From: Locusta migratoria
Taxonomy: Eukaryota > Arthropoda > Insecta > Orthoptera > Acrididae
Assembly (NCBI GenBank): GCA_026315105.1
Contig: CM048744.1
Span: forward strand, 662,721,676-662,785,675
Direction: 5' to 3'
Length of the DNA: 64,000 nt
The position numbers and the translations under genes are program-made. The notes under the pieces were generated by a model, which worked only from the letters and a program-made list of their open reading frames with translations, did no database searches and was not told the origin of the DNA. Positions 56,935 through 64,000 of this stretch are shown one piece after another (the stretch's first letter is position 1; each line of letters opens with the position of its first letter).

Positions 56935-57745
56935 AAATTTCAAACTACAATTTCCATTATTAGAAATATCAGGAAAGGTAGAACGATCTTCCTATGTAGT
57001 AAAAGTGCTAAGGGACAGATATCCGAATACTTTAAAGCTCAACGTGAAACTTTCATCTCTAACACTGACAGTGTTGAGCATCTGTGGATGAAGTTCAAGC
57101 ACTCTAAACAATACGTATTAGAAAGGCAAAATTTTAGAGATGGGAAAGATCCATTGTGTTCAACAACCAAGTTAGTAAACATAGCCATGTCTTGCAAACA
57201 AGCAAATATTAAACAATGCCAAATTAGCATAAGGGGTGCCATGCGAGTATGGTTTTTAAACAGTTTGAAAGCAATGTTTTGTGTAGCAACTTAGCAGAAA
57301 TCAGGCAATGATTTAAAACCAGATGTCCAAACACTGTCTGAGCATAACGGCACTGAAACAGAGGATGACACAAAAGGCCAAAATATTAAATGTCTTTTTC
57401 CAAGGCTGTTACATAGAAGAAATTTCATTTCATGAACAACATATGCAAGAGGGCTATAATAGCAATTGAAATCGCTCAACAAAGGCAGCTGGACCTGATG
57501 GAATACCAATTTGATTACTCGGACTATATGAGGGAACTTGTCCCCCTTCTAGCAGCAGTCTCTAGAGGAAGCATTGTAAAACAAAATGCACGTCATTCAT
57601 GTTTTCAAAAATGGTCATTGATCAGATGCCAAAAACTATATATCTATCTATATCTCTGACATCAGTCAGTTGTAGAATTTTAGAACACATTTCTAGAGAT
57701 TCAAAAATCGTCCTTGTAGGATACGTGTGATTGAAGGCTTTCTGC
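56935..57745 (+). mobile_element. shattered LINE, piece 2 (linker and RT start)
   Basis: SVEHLWMKFKHSKQYVLERQ, NFRDGKDPL (pre-RT linker), RSTKAAGPDGIPI (finger motif, about 57470-57510) and 'SISLTSVSCRILEHIS' (about 57650-57700). Several frames. Interrupted at about 57745 by the foldback/Jockey block. Confidence 0.8.
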
Positions 57746-58119
57746 AATGAAATCTTCACGGATTATTAGCCAAGTGACGTCATTGTCCAGGCGCAACATT
57801 TAGATGAATTGCGTATCCATCATCTTAAGGCGAAGTGTCAGGATGCTGCCTGCTCCCTCCTTTGCTTCCCTCTCTATGAGGGGGTATATTGAGGAGTTTG
57901 TAGCCATTTCTGTGTGATGTGTGTTCGTGTCTTGTACTGTTTATTAAATATCTGTGTTAGATGTTGGAGGTTCTGTATGTGTGTCTAGTACTTATCCTGA
58001 GTGGTTGTGATGTTGCTTGTGTTGGGCAGGGATGGATTTAGGGATAGGTGTTAGGATTTTCCACTTTGATCTAAAGATCAAAGATGGTCAGGGGACGCTT
58101 GTGTTTGTCACGGGACATG

Positions 58120-60450
58120 TCATACCGACGTAGGGAGCGTATAAGTTCGTTTCCAGATCTGGAAGAACTCTCAGAGAAAGCCCTTGCCAGATCCTGGAAA
58201 CGCTCTATTAGGAAGGAAACTCCAGCAGCAGCATGTAGGTCGGCCGTGGGGAAACCGTATGGAAGGTGTAAGCTCTCCTGAAGCAGGTGTTTCCTGGCTG
58301 TATACGCCCACGCAGGGCAGGAGTACTCCGTTTGAGGACGGAATAGGGATGGATAGGTGTTGATTCCAACGGAGGGGGATAGGCAGCTGTTGGAGTTTAG
58401 GATGGGTTAAAGGTCGGACATTCTGGCTTAGACTTTCCTGTAGACCTCGTCCACATGGGATTTTATCGTTAGACGTTGGTCCAAGGTTACTTCCAAATAT
58501 TTGTCAGTTTTGCGCCAGAGGAGTTGGAATCCTTGGAGGTGAAGAAGGAGAGAGGGTTTTAGGAGGGCCGCGTTTTCTGAGCTTCTTGGTGATCAGCATA
58601 GCCTGAGTCTTTTCGGCATTGATAGTGATTCGCCAGCGGCGGTACCATGTGATGTGTCATCTAGAACACTTTGTAACCTATGGATGACCAGGCCCTTGTT
58701 TGGATTTCTCGTTAAGAAGGCTGTGTCATCAGCGTATTGAGCAGTGTGCAGCAGGGAGCAGTTGGGGTGTCTGCAGTGTACAGACTGTACAAAACAGGAC
58801 CCAATACCCATCCCTGTGGCACGAATACGCCTTTTGGTGGAAAGTTTCTACGTTGACAGAGAAAGTCCTATTCGTTTGATAGCTTTGGGTTACCTTCACT
58901 ATACTTCTGGGGAAGCCCTGTGTGTATAATTGTATATTAACCCCTTGTCCATACTGAATTGGAGGCTTTTGCCACATCCAGTAGCACTATCCCGCAGTAG
59001 ACGCAGTAGAGGTTGCTGCTTCAACCACTCTCATGATCTATTGGAGGGCAGAATGTTTCTCCCAGAAACCAAATGGAAATCCGGCAGACTTTGCTCTCTG
59101 GCAATATGATCTTGAATGGGGATCAGCAGGAGGCGCTCTTAGATCTTGCTGAGAGTTGACAAGAGGCTAATCGCCTGTAGTGCTGTGGGAATAAGGAGTC
59201 TTTCCCTGGTTTGTGTATCGCAACCACTTCCGCATGTTTCCAGCAATCTGGGAACACACAGGTAGCAGTAATCTAATTGAAGACGTTCGCGAAGAGTGTG
59301 ATTGTCGATGGCGGGAGGTTTTAACTAAGCTGGTTACTTATCTTCTCATGACTGGGCGCCTTATTGGTAGGGAGGGATTTGACTATTTTAGGGGCAAAAG
59401 GGGGGGGGGTTCATCCTCTGGGTCGTCCTCAGCATTTGCAGCTGACGATGGACTATGTCCTCATATTCATCATCCTGGGGGTCTGCTGCATGAAACTGCT
59501 TCTCTAATGTGTCAGCGAGGGCCGTGGCCTTTTCAGCGAGGATGAAGACCAGACCCCACTCGCCGTACAGAGGAGGCAACCTAGCGCGTCTTTTGGTGAA
59601 CTGTCTGGTAGCTTTCCAAAGGGTTTGGTCTTCTACACTGAAGGCTGACAGGCGGTTTTGCCATTGCAGGTTCCTGTGCTCCTTGAGCGTTACCTTTAGG
59701 TCTCTTTTCAGTCTGTTGAGCAGCCTCCTGGTGGTTGGTTCTCTGATTATTTTCCAGTTTTCAGCCACTCGGTTTTTATACCGAATTTGTGTTAGTAGGT
59801 TTCTGGGAATTGTATTTGTGGCGGAGGGCCATCCCTCATGGGAAAGTTGGCATACTCTGCCGCATGCAATATTGTCCCTGTGAGGTTGTGTAGCGCTTGC
59901 TCCACTGTATATGCGGTAATAGCCAGACGGCGACCAATTGGTATTGCTCCCAGTTGATATGCTTGCATGACGTCTGGTACTGTGAGAGTGCTACCCACTC
60001 TCCCACATCGACCTCAAATATGATGGGGTTGTGATCAGAGGACATTCTGTTCATTGTCCTTGCAATCATAAATCCCGTGATCCATCCTCCTAGTTTGTGC
60101 TATGTCTATCATGTCGGGCCTACCTCCATTTTTTGGAAAGTGTATGGGCTCGACTGGATCCTGTATCTCAAATTGGTGGGTGTGCGATAGTTGTTGCAAT
60201 TTGACGCCTACTGGACTGGTTACCCTGGAATTCCAATTTGGGTGTTTGGTATTGAAGTCACCTCCAATTAGGAGTTTATCTTCTATTTGCCCTAGTGCTA
60301 GTGTAACTCCCTCTTCTCGTTGTTCACCTGGGGGTAGGTATATTGCAACAACTGTTAGGGGTCCTATGGCTATTGTTACATCTACTGCCACTGCTTCGAT
60401 TTTGTTGGTAGCTGGGACGTGGGATCCCTCTTTTTACATAGATGGCCACC
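58120..60450 (-). pseudogene. Jockey endonuclease-RT, decayed
   Basis: Endonuclease: PLTVVAIYLPPGEQRE, 'LLIGGDFNTKHPNWNSRV', GRPDMIDI (60035-60391). Linker: 'RRLLNRLKRDLKVTLKEHRN', 'PPLYGEWGLVFILAEKATAL' (59388-59768). RT active site: 'QYADDTAFLTRNPN' (about 58700-58740). Motif A region is broken near 58980. At least six frameshifts or stops. Confidence 0.8.
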
Positions 60451-60935
60451 CCACTGTCTGCCGTTGGCCTATCTCTACCTACCTCTACGGTAACAAGTGT
60501 AATTGGGAACTATCGCTTTTACTCCCGTTTTAAGGTGGGTTTCACCCATCATGCATATGTCGTTTGAGAACTCCTTCATGAGTTCTCTGAATTCGACCAC
60601 TTGATTGACAGTGCCATCTATGTTAAAGGTGCACATTGCCCAGGCCTTGAATGTGGGGGCGTCTATTCATGATGGAATTTTAGGACTACTGATAAAGTCG
60701 CAGAGGGAAGTGACCGAGGATCTGTGTGTTTTTGTCTCTGGGCCTCCCTGAATTCCTGCATCATTTGCATAACGAAGTTCATGGTTTGGACCAGAGTATT
60801 CAACAACTCATTTGAGGGTGTTGTCTGTGGGGAGGTAGTTGTGGTGGACCCGGTCGTTTTTCAACGTTTCTCGGTGTTGTTCTTGTGACTGTTTGTTGTT
60901 GCGGTGTGGGGTTGCTGTAATGCTTTCATGGCTCC

Positions 60936-61005
60936 TCACAGGAGAAACCGCTTCGGCGTACGTTCGCCCTGGTGTGTTTGGCCTTGGTTTGGACCAAGGT
61001 GTGTT

Positions 61006-61047
<42 letters not shown>

Positions 61048-61304
61048 GTTTGTTTTGTTGTATGATTTTGGGGATTTGTGGTGTTACGTTTGCGTGTGTG
61101 AGGGGCTGCCTTGGCGCCTTGTACCTGCTTTGTGTGGGTCTTGTGGACCACGCAACCTTGGTAGCTTGCTGTATGGTTTCCGCGACACAGCGCGCATCTT
61201 ATTTGCGGGTCCTTGTATTTCAGTGTGCAGTTTCGTATATCATGAGGTTCGGCACATTTCCTGCACCACAGAGGCATGCTGCAATTCTTGGCGATATGGT
61301 TCAA
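60936..61304 (-). pseudogene. Jockey gag-like protein, zinc knuckles
   Basis: Begins HIAKNCSMPLWCRKCAEPHD with the tail of one CCHC knuckle, then CRKCAEPHDIRNC and 'CALCRGNHTASYQGC'. The C-terminal part is a Thr-His/Gln tract encoded by a (GT)n microsatellite at 61012-61046, then QGERTPKRFLL. Gag-like proteins bind the element RNA. Truncated at its N-terminus. Confidence 0.8.
61012..61046. repeat. (GT)n microsatellite in gag
   Basis: About 17 GT units; gives the Thr-His tract of the minus-strand gag frame. Confidence 0.95.
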
Positions 61305-61489
61305 TCTCTGGTACCTAAATCACTGCACTGCACTCAGAATCTGATGGCAGTCCAGCAGCTATGAAGAAATGCGGAACACAGCATCCTGACCCTTCACTTC
61401 AACTAAAGATGTTGGATACGCAAGTCATCGAACGTTGCGCTTGGATGATGGCGATGCTCGTCTGATAACCGGTGAAGATGTCATTGCTT

Positions 61490-61689
61490 TTTAAGAATCA
61501 ACAATAATGTCAAACCCAACTTGCGCTATTGATTCAAGAAATCTAGAGAGTAGTTGATACAGGATCCCAGGTATGCTTTGTGACTTGACTCGTGCAAGGC
61601 ATTTGATACTGTTGTGCACCATTGCCTGATGAACAACGTGTCAGCATATGGAATATCAGATCAATTGTGTGACTGAATTGAGGCATTTC
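61490..61689 (+). mobile_element. shattered LINE, piece 3 (RT motif A)
   Basis: TQLALLIQEI, VVDTGSQVCFVT, then KAFDTVVHHCLMNNVSAYGI and IEAFL: RT motif A with catalytic Asp in KAFD. Ends at TA 61690-61691 where Tc1 inserted. Confidence 0.8.
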
Positions 61690-61691
61690 TA

Positions 61692-63090
61692 CGCTCCTGG
61701 CCATTGAAATTGCTACACCACGAAGATGACGTGCTTCAGACGCGAAATTTAACCGACAGGAAGAAGATGCTGTGGCCTGCAAATGATTAGCTTTTCAGAG
61801 CATTCACACAAGGTTGGCGCCGGTGGCGACACCTACAACGTGCTGACATGAGGAAAGTTTCCAACCGATTTCTCATACACAAACAGCGGTTGACCGGCGT
61901 TCCTGGCGAAACGTTGTGATGCCTCATGTAAGGAGGAGAAATGCGTACCATCATGTTTCCGACTTAGATAAAGGGTGGACTGTAGCCTATCGTGACTGCG
62001 GTTTATTGTATCGCGACATTGCTGCTCGCATTGGTTGCGAATCAATGACTGCTAGCAGAATATGGAATTGGTGGGTTCAGAAGGGCAATACGGAATGCTG
62101 TGCTGGATCCAAACAGCCTCGTATCACCAGCAGTCGAGATGACAGGAATTTTATCCTCATGGCTGTTATGAATCATGCAGCCACATCTCAATCCCTGAGT
62201 CAACAGATGGGGACATTTGCAAGACAACAACCATCTGCATGAACAGTTCGACAACGTTTGCAGCATCATGGACTATCAGCTCGGAGACCATGGCTGCGGT
62301 TACCCTTGACGCTGCATCACAGACAGAAGCCCCTGCGGTGGTGTACACGACGAACGTGGGTGCACGAATGCGAAAACGTCATTTTTTCGGATGAATCCTG
62401 GTCCTTTTTACAGAATTATGATGGTGGCATCCGAGTTTGGCGATATCGCGGTGAACGCACATTGGAAGCGTGTATTCGTCGTTGCCATACTGGTGTATCA
62501 CCTGGCGTGATGGTATGGGGTGCCCTTAGTTACATGTCTCGGTCACCTCTTATTCGCATTGACGGTACTTTCAACAGTGCCATTACATTTCAGATATGTT
62601 ACGACCCGTGGCTCTACCCTTCTTTCAATCGTTGCAAAACCCTACATTTCAGCAGGATAATGCACGACCGCATGTTGCAGGTCCTGTCCGGGCCTTTCTG
62701 GATACGGAAAATGTTCGACTGCTGCCCTGGCCAGCACATTCTCCATATCTCTCACCAAATGAAAACGTCTAGGCAATGGTGGCCGAGCAATTCGCTCGTC
62801 ACAATACGCTAGTCACTACTCTTGATGAACTGTGGTATCGGGTTGAAGCTGCATGGACATCTGTACCTGTACACGCCATCCAAGCTCTGTTTGACCCAAT
62901 GCCTAGGCGTATCAAGGCCGTTATTACGGCCAGAGGTGGTTGTTCTGGGTACTGATTTCTCAGGATCTATGCACCCAAATTGCATGAAAATGTAATCACA
63001 TGTCAGTTCTAGTATAATTTATTTATCCAATGAATACCCGTTTATCATCTGCATTTCTTCTTGGTGTAGCAATTTTAATGGCCAGTAGTG
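61692..63090 (+). mobile_element. Tc1-like transposon, 1.4 kb
   Basis: Inverted ends CGCTCCTGGCCATTGAAATT and, inverted, CACTACTGGCCATTAAAATT, with TA at 61690-61691 and 63091-63092. Both ends present; the LINE reading resumes immediately after. Only the transposase is damaged. Confidence 0.92.
61916..62957 (+). pseudogene. Tc1-like transposase, few lesions
   Basis: Two helix-turn-helix parts (DLDKGWTVAYRDCGLLYRDI; SRIWNWWVQKGNT), then 'RQRLQHHGLSARRPWLRLPL', catalytic VIFSDESWSF (Asp 1), 'GVSPGVMVWGALSYMSRSPL', FQQDNARPHVA (Asp 2, in a shifted frame at about 62650) and 'HSPYLSPNEN' (Glu), ending RRIKAVITARGGCSGY. Lesions: TGA at 62240, a frameshift between about 62600 and 62650, TAG at about 62771. 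Length is near the usual 340 residues. Confidence 0.9.
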
Positions 63091-63092
63091 TA

Positions 63093-63166
63093 GCTACTAG
63101 AATGCAGCATGTCATTCTCAATGGAGAGAAATCTTCAAACAGGAAAGGGAATTCATCTCCAGGGGG

Positions 63167-63168
<2 letters not shown>
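63093..63168 (+). mobile_element. shattered LINE, piece 4
   Basis: TRMQHVILNGEKSS continues the RT region that relatives write as FLSNRxQRVxVNGxxSS, directly joining piece 3 after removal of Tc1. It then runs into (GT)n. Confidence 0.75.
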
Positions 63169-63216
<48 letters not shown>

Positions 63217-63224
63217 GTGTGTGT
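63169..63224. repeat. (GT)n microsatellite
   Basis: About 27 units with one GC interruption; replaces part of the LINE RT (motif B to active site). Confidence 0.95.
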
Positions 63225-63239
63225 CTGTCACATCAATGC

Positions 63240-63462
63240 ATGATGTTTCGAATGATAGTAGAGTCTCATCATAAACAAATGTAGAGAACTGTGTTTACAC
63301 AGAAAGAATGATTCTTTACAATATGTAATAGCAGGGCAAATACTGGAAGCAGTTATTTCCATAAAATATCTGGAAGCTGACATAAGGAGCACTCTGAAAT
63401 TGAGTGACCAAATAATATTAATTGTGGACAAGGCAGGTGCCAGACAGATTCATTGGAAGAAT
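63240..63462 (+). mobile_element. shattered LINE, piece 5
   Basis: SIKYLEADIRSTLKLSDQII then VDKAGARQIHW, the post-active-site region (relatives xxYLGxxIxSxLxWxxHI..xxKAG). Ends where an unrelated LINE 3' end begins. Confidence 0.7.
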
Positions 63463-63722
63463 GTACATCTACATGGGATACTCTCCAAATCACATTTAAG
63501 TGCCTGGCAGACGGTTCATCGAACCACCTTTATACTATTCATCTACCATTCCATTCTCGAATAGCGCGTGGGAAGAAAGAACATCCGAATCTCTCCGTTT
63601 GAGCTCTGATTTCTCGTATTTTATTCTGATGATCATTTCTACTTATGTAGGTGGCAGTCATCAATATATTGTCACATTCGGAGGAGAATGTTGGCAATTG
63701 GAGTTTCGTAAGTAGACCACCC
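63463..63722 (-). mobile_element. LINE 3' end, same family as 22.8-25.2 kb
   Basis: Minus sense: LLTKLQLPTFSSECDNILMT, then FPRAIREWNGR, GGTTCGATGAACCGTCTGCC, CTACATGT tail. Severe 5' truncation, intact 3' end. Confidence 0.9.
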
Positions 63723-63723
63723 A

Positions 63724-64000
63724 CTTCCATGAACTACAGTTGTTGCTGAGGTGGGGTGGCTTGCATGCCTCAACGATGCAGATAGCCGTACCGTAGGTGC
63801 AACCACAGTGGAGGGGTATATATGGAGAGGCCAGACAAACATGTGGTTCTTGAAGAGGGACAGCAGCCTTTTCAATAGTTACAGGGGCTACAGTCTGGAT
63901 GATTGACTGAGTAACATCAACTAACATGGCTTTTCCATGCAGTTACTGTGAACAGCTGAAAGTAAGGGGAAACTACAGTAATTACGTTTCCCGTGGACAT
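63724..64000 (+). mobile_element. RTE 5' end, runs off the window
   Basis: Matches the 5' leader of the RTE at 42.7-42.95 kb, from CCATGAACTACAG to GGGGAAACTACAGTAATTAC. Coding sequence would start just beyond the window edge. Confidence 0.93.

Larger units (their letters stand above)
57856..61365 (-). mobile_element. Jockey-type LINE, 5'-truncated
   Basis: Minus order: gag-like zinc knuckles, endonuclease, RT, 3' region to about 57856. It begins inside the gag frame, so the 5' end is lost. About 3.5 kb. Two-frame organisation with CCHC gag is typical of the Jockey clade. Confidence 0.85.
57747..61484. mobile_element. foldback split by a Jockey-type LINE
   Basis: 57747-57852 is the inverse of 61372-61484 (CATCCTGAC, GATACGCAA, GATGGCGATG-type words, TGAAGATkTCATTGC). 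Between them lies only the Jockey-type LINE, so the LINE probably landed in the foldback loop. Relatives of the arm read CTGAAGA..GAAAC; here both copies are degraded there. Confidence 0.7.

Noticed and set aside
60839..61364. Plus-strand frames of 130-159 codons with Cys-Val repeats
   Set aside because: Antisense shadows of the Jockey gag and its (GT)n tract.
1..64000. CRISPR arrays, operons, ribosome binding sites, phage or plasmid features
   Set aside because: No regularly spaced repeats, no packed gene order, and eukaryotic retroelements throughout.

Overview
The window is nuclear DNA from a large, repeat-packed animal genome, almost certainly an insect. An orthopteran such as a locust or grasshopper is my best guess, from the dense tRNA-headed SINEs, the mix of RTE, Jockey/CR1-like and Penelope-like elements, mariner/Tc1/pogo/hAT/MULE transposons and long mononucleotide runs. 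That identification is inference; no species marker is present. I found no bacterial-type genes, rRNA, CRISPR array or convincing intact host gene. Nearly all recognisable coding sequence is decayed transposable-element sequence. Two small stretches look like host exons: a Nudix-like first exon at 31302-31479 (minus) and a spliced-looking fragment at 28300-29060 (plus).

Layout. 1-3.1 kb: a LINE split by a mariner copy, itself split by a hAT-type element (three levels, each with its own target-site duplication, TSD). 3.7 kb: a short foldback element. 4.68-14.27 kb: a 9.6-kb Mutator-like element (MULE) with about 126-bp terminal inverted repeats (TIRs), an exact 9-bp TSD and a decayed MULE transposase with SWIM finger; it carries internal duplications and a 433-bp foldback with 203-bp arms. 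16.2-20.8 kb: a SINE split by a hAT-type element, then a pogo/Tigger-like transposon with a C-terminal PHD-finger remnant, itself containing another hAT-type insertion. 21.1-25.2 kb: a LINE whose 3' half is present twice in opposite orientation, giving arms of about 1.05 kb; one arm holds a SINE. 26.3-27.7 kb: another hAT-type element. 28-33.9 kb: the two host-exon candidates among SINEs, including a SINE inside a SINE. 33.9-38 kb: LINE, mariner, SINE and hAT remnants. 39.66-42.95 kb: a nearly intact 3.3-kb RTE-type LINE with a 13-bp TSD. 43.5-52 kb: SINE, IS630-like, RTE and Tc1 fragments. 52.6-53.8 kb: the GIY-YIG end of a Penelope-like element and a tRNA-like inverted-repeat element. 55.8-63.5 kb: one plus-strand LINE shattered by a foldback, a Jockey-type LINE lying inside another foldback, and a Tc1 element. 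The window ends inside the 5' end of another RTE copy.

How it fits together. These are parasites nested in parasites rather than cooperating genes. Relative ages can be read from who interrupts whom. The most unusual threads are the very large MULE, the foldbacks that repeatedly carry a hammerhead-ribozyme-like core (CTGAAGA, hairpin, GAAA), SINEs that end in T-runs rather than A-tails, and the LINE hairpin that could make double-stranded RNA. Coordinates of decayed elements without a TSD are approximate.
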